Assembly: GCA_014871385.1 (NCBI GenBank)
Contig: CM026427.1
Coordinates: forward strand, 1,732,068 to 1,796,067
DNA from: Ceratodon purpureus
Taxonomy: Eukaryota > Streptophyta > Bryopsida > Pseudoditrichales > Ditrichaceae
DNA: 64,000 nt
Direction: 5' to 3'
Shown here piece by piece: positions 1-14,243 of the stretch (position 1 is the stretch's first letter; every line of letters starts with the position of its first letter). The notes below the pieces were generated by a model. The model was not told where the DNA came from. It searched no databases and worked only from the letters and a program-made list of their open reading frames with translations. Both the position numbers and the translations under genes were made by a program.

Positions 1-322
1 GCTGATTGTTGAGAGAACTGTTGTTTGCGTGACCCTTGAGTGAGTGGCTCTGAAGGTGCGAGTCAATGAAACCGACCATTTCAGCGACTGTGATGAGCTA
101 ATCTTGATTGAATGATAGTTTAGGTGGTGGGACTAGGGTTCGAGGTATATATCGCTTGCCGATCTTTTTATTAGAACTACAGTGTTTGGCCCTTACACTC
201 GCATCCTACATTTTTGGGTACATTTTTCTGTTGAAGTGCTGTACATAATTTCTTTGAGCGTCTTGATGGCAGGAGAGGATGTGACGTACAATGCAAGAAA
301 TCTTACAGTTATGGTGTGGCAG

Positions 323-1384
323 GATACTGCGGGAATCGAGGCAGAGGATGTGGCGAAGCGTCTGATGGACTACGGTTACCATGCCCCAACCATGTCATGG
401 CCCGTATCTGGCACTCTGATGATCGAGCCAACAGAGAGCGAGAGCAAGGTGTGTTGTGTGATTTGGAAGTTGTCGAGGAGGAGATGGCGAATAATGAGTA
501 TTGGCAGGGTTAAAGTGGATGACGTGATGGGAGTAGGTCAGAATGATTTTTGTGTGGCCCTGGTGACTTGGGGTGAGCGGCTGCGTGAAGAGGCACTAAC
601 ATGCGTTAGTGTTGTGATGGCTCAGGCTGAGTTGGATCGGTTCTGCGACGCTTTGATCTCGATCAGGGAGGAGATCGCAGCAATCGAGAGTGGTGAGGCC
701 GGGCGCGACGACAACGTACTGAAGGTAGGGGCTTGGTGGAAGGAATGTTATGGAGAAGCTGGGGGGTATTGTTGGTTGTGAATTTGGGCTCGGAGAGAAG
801 ACGGGTGACGTTGGATGTGTAATTGACATGGTTGTGGTTGTACGAACAGGGTGCCCCACATCCAGCGTCAGTGGTGATTGCCGAGGAGTGGACGAAACCG
901 TACTCGACGGAGGTTGCGGCATTCCCAGCATCATGGGTCCGTGCATCCAAGTTCTGGCCAACGACAGGTTCGTAGTCGCATTCGTGACCTGAGACGTTGT
1001 TTTATCCTTTTTGCTGGAAAGGGCTTCCTCCGTGCAACGCTCTTAGACATGTTTGTCTTTCATGGTATCTTGTGCATGTGGGAGCGGAGGGAATGAGTAA
1101 ACACACGAAAGGAAAGGAGCTGGTTTGTTATGAGGCGATTGGAGTTGCCGGGTGTTTTGTGGTTGTCTGTATGAATGGATGTGTGAAGTGATACGGATCC
1201 TTTTGAACGGGTGTTGGTTTGAGTGTGGTCGTGAACGGGTGAGAATTTGTAGGTGTTTCCGCGCTGAAGGTTGTGTATGTGGGGTGATGCAGGACGTCTG
1301 GACAACGTATTTGGAGACCGGAACCTTGTATGTACAAACCCGTCGGTGGAAGTTATTGACGAAAAGATGGCGGCAGCCGCTTGA
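323..1384 (+). CDS. GLDC: Glycine dehydrogenase (decarboxylating), P-protein, C-terminal four exons (5' part outside the window)
   Basis: P-protein is the pyridoxal-phosphate subunit of the mitochondrial glycine cleavage system, which decarboxylates glycine and passes the aminomethyl group to H-protein. Four exons can be read: 323-448, 626-724, 850-967 and 1293-1384, each bounded by AG/GT with compatible phases. Exon 1 gives [20 protein letters not shown], then [19 protein letters not shown]. Exon 2 begins [17 protein letters not shown]. Exon 3 ends in [16 protein letters not shown]. The last exon gives [14 protein letters not shown] and ends in a short alanine tail before TGA at 1382-1384. 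These are hallmark blocks of the family's C-terminal domain. Upstream exons, the lysine that binds the cofactor and the transit peptide lie before the window, so bases 1-322 are probably intron. No damage is visible in the part shown. This is the only confidently identified host gene here. Confidence 0.95.
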
Positions 1385-1735
1385 GATATAAGGCGTAGTT
1401 TTAACTATCTGCACATATGACCCTTTTCTCTGTGGAGGTTCTAGAGTATGTATGTAATTGATGGAGTTGGCGTGTAACTTTGTATTCTACCGAGGTCGTT
1501 GCTGGCTGGTTGTTTCATCCACCGGAATTCCTTATTCCTCCTGTGATCGGTACGGCATGGTGGTTGTTTAGATGGTATAGCCCCATATTGCGTAGCAGCT
1601 GGATGCCTTACTATTGTGAGGTCCAGCAGTGGATGTAGCAAAGATGCAAATGCTTTTATATGACAATGATTCAAACAGTGGCAACTGGAATTCAATTGTA
1701 AAATAAATTCTTCCTCACATTGAAGAATGTATGGT
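1385..1735 (+). other. Probable 3' untranslated region of the P-protein gene
   Basis: The stop codon at 1382-1384 is followed by moderately AT-rich DNA without a long reading frame. An AATAAA-type signal lies at about 1702-1707, a plausible polyadenylation site about 320 bases after the stop. The exact cleavage site cannot be seen. Confidence 0.45.
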
Positions 1736-4700
<2,965 letters not shown>

Positions 4701-4707
4701 GCACAGA

Positions 4708-6575
4708 TCAGGCAGAACATGATGAGATTGAGTCGCCTGACTTAAGTTGAAAATGTTCGGGAGTTGCATGAAGGCCGTTGAGAATTATGAGTTCATTAGC
4801 AGATACTTCATCATGTGAATCAATGTCGTACTGAGAGTAAAGCATGCAAGAAAGTGTGTAAATGTGCTCTCCGAAATTACTATCTCAAATCCTGCAAATT
4901 TTCCAAATGCAATCAGCTGAAGTCTAATATGCAGCTGAAACAGGAGCTTCACATGAGAAGCATATTCTAACCGTGAGGATTCGAAATACCTCGGAAAGGA
5001 ATTCGGTGCCGGCGAAGGGAGGAACCAAATTCTAGAAAATGTTCGTTCCAAGGTGTAGCTGTTACAGTAGATATGGGTCGTTGGAGTAGCTGATGAATGA
5101 TTGGAATTAGACAAAAAAGCAAAACAAAATTTCAGTTGAAAGGTGAGGGATACTGGCACACTCACCCTCCCTCCCACTACAGCCAAACATGTTGATCCAA
5201 CAAACATGCCTGACGACCAAGTGTTGTAGTACTACCTGCAGCACCCCAAGGTATCTCTCAACTGCTTTCATAAGTGTTTCACAGTAACCCTGTGGACCGA
5301 GAGATGTCAAACTCTTAAAATAAAGCACTGTTGTTCAACAACCAAAGAATAACAAGATTTCATTGACAGGTGGGAGATATGTGAACTTGACCTAGCGTAT
5401 TCAAACCGTCAATTTTATTTCCAAAACATTCTTGCAACATTGCAGTTGTATGTACACATCAATGTACAAATACCGGTAAACCAGCTTCTTTCTATATCCC
5501 ATCTCTATTCTACGTAATGTTGTTGTGTTGATGAAACTATCTTCACGAGGTTCCAAGGAATAGTTTTACTCCGAGACCAGGCCCAGCAAAATGTAGCACG
5601 AAATGCAGGGCAATGATGTCCTCGGAGGGTAGAATGTTAGTTGAGATATCCTTAAGGGTTTGAGAACATATCCGTATGACGAAGTTTGGGAAAGCTTGCA
5701 CGGTTGCATCTCTGCTAAGGTGCCACAATTCCAAACGTATTTCACATCAATCCTTCTCAGCTTGTTACCAGATCCCTGCACTTCGCTTGCTTAAATCGGA
5801 ATTCAGTGAGAACAGTTCTTGACATCGCAAAGCTGCCAGAAAGTAAAGTGGGACATCCGACTGTCGGACATAACCCTAAATGACAGTTCATTACTATGGT
5901 TGGGAGGTATTACGGGTCTCTAAGTGTCTCTTATGGTTTCCTCTGGATGTTTTGAGAGATTGAATATTATCAATGTGCATCGGAGGGACTTGATTCCAGT
6001 ATCTTGAACCCTCCACTTTTCAACATTAGCTTGATGACAACAAAGAAGTACATGCACATCCCAACAAGACGGCCGCTTCAGAACGTAACGAAGAAAGATT
6101 CTCAAAACCTGGGCATCGGTTAAATGGTACTCGAACTCATCTTCAATGTTAATACGATCGCTCATTCAATCGGTTACTTTGTTACATCAACGAGACTCAA
6201 GAGGTAGAAATAGAAACATCAGATAAGCACATGCTGAGGAAAAGAAACTCTGGCCAAAGAGAGCACCGTGATTTGGGGTCAGCATGTGATCCGGTCGGCT
6301 GACCAATTCAGAGACAAAAAAGGAGTCAAGGTTTCTCTGGTCGAGGTCAAATATCCCACACCAATACAAGACATCGCTCCTAAGGATATACTTCTGAACG
6401 ACGAACAGTAGTGAAGCGAAGTTCGGAGTACACCAGGGTATCGTAAAAGTGATAAAAAGGCAAGACCACTTCTGAAGCAATGCATGGAAACTAGTAATTC
6501 AGGTAAACAGTCGAGCTCTTCAATCTGCAAACAATAGACTATCATACCATATAACGTAAGAGATGTCGAGGTCAC
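4708..6575 (-). pseudogene. Unidentified minus-strand gene or decayed gene, several exon-like blocks
   Basis: I do not recognise the family. On the minus strand several blocks look coding and join with AG/GT signals in matching phase. One block ends at 5570 and includes ELWHLSRDATVQAFPNFVIR and HFVLHFAGPGLG. A 54-base exon at 5236-5289 reads GYCETLMKAVERYLGVLQ. An exon at 4990-5089 includes ATPWNEHFLEFGSSLRRHR. A last exon may run from about 4883 to a TGA at 4708-4710. Further upstream, 5920-6165 carries EDEFEYHLTDAQVLRIFLRY, and 6279-6550 has leucine-rich stretches in two overlapping frames. The block at about 5735 has no acceptor that would open its frame, and the 6.3-6.5 kb block changes frame midway, so frameshifts are likely and the gene may be dead. 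The helical, leucine-rich character suggests a repeat-type scaffold protein, but that is only an impression. Confidence 0.4.
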
Positions 6576-7283
6576 CCAGCAGCTCCGATCATTTCAATAA
6601 GAGATGTGAACCATCAACGAAGCTTAAAATGGATCAGTAAGTGAGCGTGATAGAACCAACCGAGAGGCCATTGATAGCTCTTCGACACCATCCTCAACAT
6701 GCTTCCTTGCTCTTGTTTCAGATTTTACGAACTCTATGGGTACACAAAATAGCAACAAAATGTGGGCAACCGTGAAGGTACCATCGTCAGGCACCATATG
6801 TCCATTCTGTCAACTGATAATTGACCAAATAAAGACAAATGGAAGTAAGCGTATTTTTTTCATTTTTCTTTTGCTTTTTTTTTTGTTTAGAGAGCGAGAG
6901 CAGCTCTCGTAAAGTACAAGGTGATGTAGAGATCACCGAGCCCTCTATGGTACATCTCAGGCTCACCCGTAGTAAGGGTGAGTATTCTTTTTCCGTTGCA
7001 CTAGACACTAATCCAGCGTAGCTAATTTCTACGTTTAAAAGTCCCTACTCTACGTGGGACATACAAGAACCTTCCGCTAGTAAAGAGTCCTCTCGGGGTT
7101 TTCATAGCTTAACATAACGGAGCGTCAAGTACTCCCTTCTTCGTATACGAGTAATTGGGAGCAAAAAAGATGAACCAGTCGAAAGACATTGCCACCAAAA
7201 AAAAGCGCCATCAGCGCACACCACGTTGATCACAATCTCAAAAACTCGACGTCCGATCAACTGATTCTCCGCACCCGCTCCGA

Positions 7284-7742
7284 TCAGTTGCAAGCAACAA
7301 ACCCCGGCGTAATTCTATGCAACGCCGAATTTTCCAACCGCCGGCTACTCAAAGGTCTCACCGCAGCCACAGCCCCATTCACAGCCATCGAAATGCTCTC
7401 CTCCGCAATCGTATCCAACGACCCCCGCTTCCGCGACAAGCTCCTTTCCACCATAATGATCCGCGGCGGAGCCGTCTCCACCATCGCCCCTAATGCCGCC
7501 ATCCTCTCCAATATCGTCTCCATCGTCTTCTGCCGCGGCGAGCACCGCTCCACCGTGATCATCTGCGGCGGCGCAATCTCGCACCACGACCCCATCGACG
7601 CCGGCCCCCTCCCCATTCCAACCCTGTCCTCCCCTTCCAAAAAACCTCCTAAACCCGAACCGCACACCTCCAACACAGATTCCACTCCACGAACGCCACA
7701 ACTCAAAGCCAAAACCACCAACGCAACAACCGTCCTCCTCAA
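7284..7742 (-). CDS. Open reading frame in a GC-rich island, strand uncertain
   Basis: A 152-codon frame on the minus strand begins MRRTVVALVVLALSCGV and contains two related blocks, APPQMITVERCSPRQK and APPRIIMVERSLSRKR, about 33 codons apart. That is a tandem duplication readable at protein level. The opposite strand is also open over 7189-7761 (190 codons, starting MPPKKSAISAHHVD), and another minus frame is open over 7345-7767. The multiple open frames may only reflect the high GC content. The hydrophobic N-terminus could be a signal peptide. I do not recognise a family. It could be a 5' exon of the minus-strand gene at 4.7-6.6 kb, since a GC-rich promoter-like region lies just upstream. 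Confidence 0.3.
   Translation of the reverse strand: MRRTVVALVVLALSCGVRGVESVLEVCGSGLGGFLEGEDRVGMGRGPASMGSWCEIAPPQMITVERCSPRQKTMETILERMAALGAMVETAPPRIIMVERSLSRKRGSLDTIAEESISMAVNGAVAAVRPLSSRRLENSALHRITPGFVACN
7395..7590. repeat. Imperfect tandem duplication, unit about 99 bp
   Basis: The stretch ending near 7480 (core TGATCCGCGGCGGAGCC) is echoed near 7575 (core TGATCATCTGCGGCGGCGC). The preceding bases also resemble each other, giving two diverged copies of about 99 bp. The unit length is a multiple of three and preserves reading frames on both strands. Confidence 0.5.
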
Positions 7743-7769
7743 GACAGAACCCCTGCAATAAACTCACTG

Positions 7770-8260
7770 AAACCCCAACCGCTCACAAAAACGGACCCGA
7801 CCACGGAATTCACTCAACCAAATTGGAAACGGCAACTTCAGGCAGAGAGAGCTCCGAGAGTAGAAGAAGGCGAGGGAGGCGAGAGCTCCAGAAGCGCTAG
7901 AGATGGAAGGCGAGAGATGGAATGCGCGATGAAGCGGAGGAGACGAGGCGAGGCGAGAGAAGGGGATGTGAGCTGCGGGGGGCAGGCGGAGGGGGTGATA
8001 TGGGAGGGGACCGAGCACGGGTCGGGGGCCGGGCCGTGCGGGGGCGGGCGTGGTGGGCCCGGGGGCTGGCGGGGCGGGGCGCGGGGGCGACGTGTGGCCC
8101 GGGAGGTGCGCTCTCGGCGGCTCGGGTGCGGGTTGAAGGACGGGTCACCGGGTGGGGTACCGGCAGGGACCGGTGGGGACCGGTGGGGACCGGTGGGCGC
8201 CGGTGCGCACCGGAGGCGCCAGTCGAAGGAGGACAGGTTGCGTGATGCTACGGTAACTGA
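7770..8260. promoter_or_regulatory. GC-rich island, possible promoter region
   Basis: A sharp rise in GC with many CG dinucleotides and G-runs between AT-rich flanks. Open frames in several registers look like compositional artefacts. It could be a CpG-rich promoter for a minus-strand transcript entering 7.7 kb, but no TATA box or start site can be assigned. Confidence 0.3.
8153..8214. repeat. 10-bp tandem repeat (CGGTGGGGAC)n
   Basis: About five to six units of CGGTGGGGAC, the outer ones degenerate (CGGTGGGCGC, CGGTGCGCAC). The G-runs lie at the distal edge of the GC-rich island. Confidence 0.85.
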
Positions 8261-10305
8261 ATCCGACAGTGGTGTGCGGTTCGTAACTTCATTGGTGAGT
8301 CGTGAGTCGTGACTGGTGACTGGCTTTGGCCTTACTCTGGAGTCTGGAGTCTGCCTGCCTGCATTTCGTTATCATGGCAGAGCTGTGTGACGTTCAATTT
8401 AATTCAGTTTAATCCGGGGGCCCCCTAGAGGTTCCTACTCTGCCAGAAAATCTTTTAGGAAATTTTGCCTGTGATTTAGGCCCTTCTACCCTTTTCGCCC
8501 CTAAATTATTGTACATAAATTAATTGGAAATTTGAAAAATTGGAAAAAAAAAACTAGACATTTGAAGGCAGATGTTTGGAGGATGTTCATGGTTTTTTTT
8601 TCTTTTTTTCTTTTTTTTGGACATAAACAAACCAGATGTTGTTGGTTGATGGGAGAGAAATAATAAACATATGCCAAGCAAGGGGGGCCCACTGGTCACA
8701 AGAGAAGAGAACTGATTTCTTCGGTTTGTTTGTTGGACTAGTTTAGGGTCTTGTATGAAGAGGGGTTGGCAATTGGGGAGGAGTACAACCAACTTGATGG
8801 AGTTGGGGGAAGTGTGAAAGCATGTTGTAGGCACTAAGTGTGCGACTGTGCTGGAATGGGTGGTTTATGAGAGGGGAATATAACCGACAAACGTCATCTT
8901 GTTTTCCTTGATTGCCAAGTCATGGTAACTGCATGGGATGGTCAGAAGAGTGGAGGAAGTTAGTTGTCATGTGAAACATGTAGATTGTTCGTGTGCAAGC
9001 ATCCATGCTTGTAATAGATCTGGCCCTGGCTTTGGGGCATGAGGCTGGTATCTGGTTGTTGTATAGAGAGAGCATCCAGCGAAGCCCACACCTTGCACGA
9101 GACCCCACTTCGCCCAAGACCCCACCTGGATGTCTTATTGGTGTATAGCGGAAATCATGTCATGAGGGTGTACCGAAAGTGTCACCATATGTGGACTAAG
9201 TTACGGCTCAGCGCCCCCACAGCAACTCATCCATCTATACAGGAGGGCCATTTCCAAGGCAAGTGACTCAATTCTTGCATCCTCAGGTCAATAAGTCCTC
9301 ACCATCCCCGCAAGCAGGTGGAATACAATGATATTTTGGAAGCTTCTACAGGAATTCATGAGCGGCCTGAGGAGCTGGTTATGTAATAAGCCTACAGCTG
9401 TGTGAGAATTATCCCACTGCCAACCTGGCCGGCCCTCTGTGCGCTGTGACTCTGGATGAGTTCAAAATTTGAACGTTTCTATCAATTCAGATCAATCCGT
9501 CAGCTCAACAATCATCAATAAAATATTAAAAAACAAACTCCTTACCACACTTCACCTATCCTACTCCGCAGTAAAATCACAATGTATAATACATTCAATC
9601 CAGAAAAAGCATTTCCAAATCCTTTCATGCTTCTCAGGCTGCAAATTCATTTTGAAATATCCATAGATTTGAATAGGCTGTTCCAATTAGTATTAATGTT
9701 AATATTTGGCTAATTCTCAGTATGCTCCGATCCGAAGCAGTGGAGATCAATGTAAGCATGATCCAAGCTCCAGGTTCCAATCCTGGAAGCTGGGCAATTT
9801 AGAAATATGTCTACTGTAAATGGGCCTCATCACTCTTCATGTATTTTTTATTTATTTATTATTTTTATTTTATTTTTCACTCTTCATATATTGCTCTGCA
9901 ATGAGCCAAATTGTGTAATACTGCAGACTCCATGCTGGTGGAACCGGAATGTGTTTACTTTCTAAATATGAGAGCTGTATTTGCTCTTGGCAATGGGGCA
10001 ATCACGGAAATTTAATGAAATGCTAATTGCTTTGAGTCGTGAATGATGGTTTGTGACGCAGAGTGTAGCGTGATTTTAGTGATGTACCCGAAATTAGTGT
10101 GTGCGTTATCAATACCGTGATTGAAATATAAATGCAATTGTATCCTGATGCTACGGCACTTGAATGAATTTGGCCGTGAAATACTGATCTGTGTTGAATC
10201 GACTCGAAATCTGAATCCGATTATTTCCTGTGAGGAGCTGATTGTATACGTAAGAGTAATACATGTGCAATAATACCAGTATTTAGTGCCCACCAGACCA
10301 ACAGT
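8261..10305. other. Gene-free stretch
   Basis: Mixed-composition sequence with short scattered frames only. I see no coding exons with splice support. There are small T- and A-rich runs near 8590-8620 and 9846-9885. A GGTTCCAATCC motif near 9774 resembles a tRNA B-box, but no tRNA fold or A-box accompanies it. Confidence 0.5.
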
Positions 10306-10547
10306 CCACCACCAGAGGAACGCTATTCCACCACCAGAGGAACGCTATTCCACCACCAGAGGAACGCTATTCCACCACCAGAGGAACGCTATTCCACCAC
10401 CAGAGGAACGCTATTCCACCACCAGAAGAATGCTATTCCACCACCATAGGAACGCTATTCCACCACCAGAGGAACGCTATTCCACCACCAGAAGAATGCT
10501 ATTCCACCACCATAGGAACGCTATTCCACCACCAAAAGAACTCTACT
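10306..10547. repeat. 22-bp minisatellite, 11 copies
   Basis: Eleven tandem copies of a 22-bp unit beginning CCACCACCAGAGGAACGC. The first five are essentially identical. Copies 5-7 and 8-10 then repeat as a 66-bp higher-order unit whose members differ at the AGAGGAACG, AGAAGAATG and ATAGGAACG positions. The last copy is degenerate. The array reads open on the plus strand (10286-10552) only because three units make 66 bp, so I do not call it a gene. Confidence 0.95.
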
Positions 10548-10751
10548 GGTGATGACCACCACCAGCAACTCTGAACAAGTTGTAAACTTTGCATTTTCAT
10601 GTGATTCAATTGAAGATCACAATAATCCAATATGTTGAAGGGAAACTAAATAAATAAATAAAAAATCATTTGGAAACTAAAAAAAATTCCAAACAATATT
10701 TAATAAAAAAAATTATTGAAGAGATAGTCCGTAGAACTTTCTGCAATTGCC

Positions 10752-11559
10752 TTAACCCTTAAAGGCCCATTGTCCTGGAATGGGCTTTTTTAAAATTTGG
10801 GCAGGTTCCTAGAATTCCGATTTAATTCCTAAATCGTTGAAAAAAATAATTTAGGTAGGCATTTTGAAGAGGTTTGTACAGATTTTATTTTATTTTTAAC
10901 ATACTGAAAAAAAGTTACGGGGTTTTGAGTGTCAGAAGCTGCATTCAGCCAAACTTCGGGCAAGCTCACAGCCACTGTCAATGCAGCAAATTCTGCCCCA
11001 AACTGCCCCAAACTGCCCAAAATTGCCAAAATCTGCCGAAATCTGCCCAAAGACGAAACTTTGAAATTCCACCAAAAATTGAGATTTTGATATTTTTCAA
11101 AAATAAAAATTTCTATGTATAGAGAAGGCAGTAGAGCATGTTCCCACCGTTCCGATTTTCAATCCAATTTTTTTTCATATGCTATTTTTATTGTCAAAAA
11201 ACGGCCTTTGTTTGTGAATTTCAGTATACCCCCTAGCGGAAAATGATTTTTTTGGCAACCTTCCACAACTTTTTTGAATATGATTTTTTTTAACGCAATT
11301 AGCTAACGTGCATCAAAACCCCCAGAATCCATAATGCAAAAAAATGGTTATTTGGGCCTTCAAAACTCTGCTTATCCCTTTTTGCGCAGGAAAAAAAACT
11401 TGTTTTTCAACTTTGAACGTTATGATCTTGCAATTGGTGAGGATCTTACGGTTAGATGTACTAATTAAGACCCCAAGTTTGCAAAATCCACCTTGCTTTG
11501 AAAAGGGGCTGTTTTCAGGCAGTTTTGATGAAAAACACCCTTGGGCATTTAGGGGTTAA
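10752..11559. mobile_element. TTAA-flanked short inverted-repeat element, copy 1 (0.8 kb, no coding capacity)
   Basis: The element begins TTAACCCTTAAAGGCCCA and ends TGGGCATTTAGGGGTTAA. The ends are imperfect inverted repeats (16 of 18 positions match) and both sides are TTAA. A related element lies at 28260-29196. The two share terminal and internal motifs, such as AATGGG followed by T-runs and GGGCAG near the left end, and ACTTTGAAC and ATCTTACGGTT near the right end. TTAA target sites with termini starting CCC are the signature of piggyBac-type elements, but there is no transposase here, so this would be a non-autonomous, MITE-like member. A short tandem stretch of an AACTGCCCC-like unit lies inside, near 10995-11050. 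Confidence 0.6.
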
Positions 11560-13393
11560 AATGTGATATCCTGACTTGATTATTAGTTTACCCAAAATTT
11601 TAAAAATCTAAAAAAATTTGAATTTTTTTGATGACTTAACGAATCTTTATCTAAGTCATAGAGAGATGTTGGATTATATTATGCCCACGATAATTAAAAA
11701 AGACAAGAGGATGTAAGAATGAGATTTATAGTATAGATGTTGTGATTTGTTTGTTGCCAACCAAATAAAAAGAAGAATGTGTTTTTATAACCAAGTTGGA
11801 TTTGCAATCTATTGCATTTGTTCCAACAATAATGTGTAAGAAGCGGGTTAAAACTAAAAAAAATGTAGAATTTTTTTTAATGATGAAAACAATATTTGGT
11901 TAATCAAGATAAAAAAATATTGAACATAAAAAGACTACTTATATTATAGCTTCTTTATTTCACAAATTGGACAAACTTTTGAAACCACAAATCCATTCAT
12001 CTTTATATAGATATCATTAATATAAATAATTGTCATTGATCGATTATAGACCATAAGCCTTCTATTTGGGTTCACACTAAAACTTTGGACCGCAATTCAA
12101 TTACAACTTTGTTGTTTTTGAAAAATGCTTTCTTTACAATGACCTCATCTCCACTCAAGGCACCATTTATTTATTTTAATTAGACATTGAATTTCTTCAT
12201 AGAAGTTAAAAAATAATGATAAATAAACCAATTATGACTTAATAACTCTACACTAATTTCTTCAAAATTCAGTGTCTTCATTAACTACCAAAGCTTACGA
12301 AATTCATGTTTGTTTTTGGATGTGACTTCAAAAAATAATTCATCCACATTTGTTTGAATTACATTTGGAAACAGCGCCAAATAACATTTAAAATGTGTTT
12401 TAATCATGAATGTATACCATGTGGATTAATTTTTTCAATTTATTAATTCATTCTTCGACAATATGTATCCAAAACAAGGTTTATGTATCTCTAATAGGGC
12501 CACTGTGTAACATAATCAACAGGGTTGTTTACAAAATATGAAGTAGAAGCACATGCAATCAGCAGTGCTGGGTAGTTCTACTTTTTGTTTTTAACCCTTG
12601 CAAAATTTTCATTTATATAATGTTAGATAAAAAAATTCATTGCATCGTGTTCTAGCATCATGCATGGGACATTTATTTATTGCTTTTGTTTTTAGTAGGT
12701 GCTTGTGGTTTCAACTGGAAGTAAGATTACTTACCCTATTAATAGGATTCATATACACGATGCATGTAATAAAAAAGAAATTGTCCTTGTGCCACCTCTA
12801 GTACAATGTGGATTTCAAACAAAGTGCAGCACATGAGAAAACTTGTCCAACCTTCTAGAAAAACCCATTCAGCAACAAGCATACACATGCAGTAAACATT
12901 AGAAAAATCTAAAAGTGGTGTTTACATGTACAGATTGTGTGAAAAAAACAGCACTGCTGAAGTGTGAATGTCCATAGCATATACCGCAGATACTTACATC
13001 AGGACCAAAATATCAGAGAACCATCCCAAAATGTGGCTCCAAGGTGCATGTTCCACATTGGAATGTGTGCCATGTCCGGACCTGAGTTCGTCACAATGTG
13101 AACACTGGAAGTGAGTGCCGCACTGCGGAATACTAGCACAGCATAGTACTCCTAACTTTGCTTGTCCTATAACCAACCACTTAAGCTACCTACACTATCT
13201 ATAGACCAGCCCTAATAGGGTGATATTTTCCCGGGTTAGAAATGAATTTTTGCAGAGTATGCAAAGAGTATTTTTTATGTGAACTATCTCTCAATATTGA
13301 AATTTGCACAAATTTTCAAAGTGAAAAGTACTTCTCTTGCAGTAAAGGGCCACCCTTTATTTGTGTCAGAAGAAAAAAAAAATTAAATTAAAT
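11560..13393. other. AT-rich gene-free stretch
   Basis: AT-rich DNA with stops in all frames. No exon, RNA gene or element end is recognisable. Confidence 0.55.
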
Positions 13394-13404
13394 TAAAAAA
13401 AAAA

Positions 13405-13436
<32 letters not shown>

Positions 13437-13460
13437 AAAGAAAAAAGAAGAAGAAAGAAA
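13394..13460. repeat. Poly-A and GAA microsatellite
   Basis: A run of about 19 A residues followed by (GAA)n and mixed GA-rich sequence. On the opposite strand it gives a spurious phenylalanine-rich frame. Confidence 0.9.
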
Positions 13461-13599
13461 GTGAAAGGTACTTCACAACCCAAAACCGATCATATTTTAT
13501 AATGTACAAATGAGGTACATCTGTTTTTTCATAATCTAGAAACTCGGCCTGATCGGTTAAGGGTCCATGGTTGGTATTAGGACAACAAACCATAATGCA

Positions 13600-13862
13600 G
13601 AGGAGGAGAAAGGGGGAATGCCAGAGGGGCGCCCCTCTGGAGGGGTACGGATGCTCCACTTGTTCAACCCCCGTGCAGAACAAGCTGCCCCGTCCTTGCC
13701 ACGTGGGCGCAGAGGTTGGTCTACATGGCAGGCTCCATGGCGGGAGGTAGGCGGCCACGTGGGCGCATGTGGGTGGGCCTGCACTCTGGATGGGGAGCGC
13801 GGGCCGGGTGTGGAGCGGGCGACCCGGTCTGGTGGGACCAACTCCCCCATTGCAAAGAATAT
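13600..13862. other. GC-rich patch with two CACGTG boxes and a 20-bp palindrome
   Basis: A GC-rich island in AT-rich surroundings. GCCACGTGGGCGCA occurs near 13698 and again near 13753, each containing a CACGTG G-box core. CCAGAGGGGCGCCCCTCTGG at 13621-13640 is a perfect palindrome. No convincing coding frame is seen. It might be a degenerate element end or a regulatory patch. Confidence 0.4.
13621..13640. repeat. Perfect 20-bp palindrome
   Basis: CCAGAGGGGCGCCCCTCTGG equals its own reverse complement over all 20 bases. Confidence 0.95.
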
Positions 13863-14213
13863 TAACTTCACGTCACATTGTAAAGAATATAAACTAAACT
13901 AGAAATAGAATATGAAATTTTAGAAATTAGAAATTAAATAGTAAAAATTAAATAGTAAAAATGGAACAGGTTTGTTTGGATTAGTTCTTGATAGAATATA
14001 CTTCAAAGACTTACAGAGAGCTGAAGCAACTGTATGTTGGAACACAGTTGGTTTCTTTACAAAGTGTGATATGTTGGCATTTAATGGTAAGAATTACTAA
14101 ACCCAAATAAAAGGAAAACTAGGGAAAAATTACTAAGAAATAAAAACAGAGGAACTACTTTTGATTGGGTGGTGTACAGTAAGAGGAAGCATTTGCAGTA
14201 GTTTTTGTGCTTT

Positions 14214-14243
14214 CACTAGTAGAAAACGCGACAGATTACACCA
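14214..14243 (+). repeat. Left terminal inverted repeat of element A
   Basis: Starts CACTAGTAGAAAACGCGACA and continues to ACACCA. It matches the right end with one indel and a few substitutions. The preceding bases TTT (14211-14213) are the target duplication. Confidence 0.9.

Noticed and set aside
9765-9795. GGTTCCAATCC resembling a tRNA T-arm
   Set aside because: An isolated motif without the rest of a tRNA.
10306-10547. CRISPR-like regular repeats
   Set aside because: The units are directly adjacent with no spacers, and the window is eukaryotic.
10286-10552. 88-codon histidine/proline-rich frame
   Set aside because: It is the 22-bp minisatellite read through; frame openness follows from the 66-bp period.
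13393-13758. Minus-strand frame with a long phenylalanine run
   Set aside because: Produced by the GAA and poly-A microsatellite.
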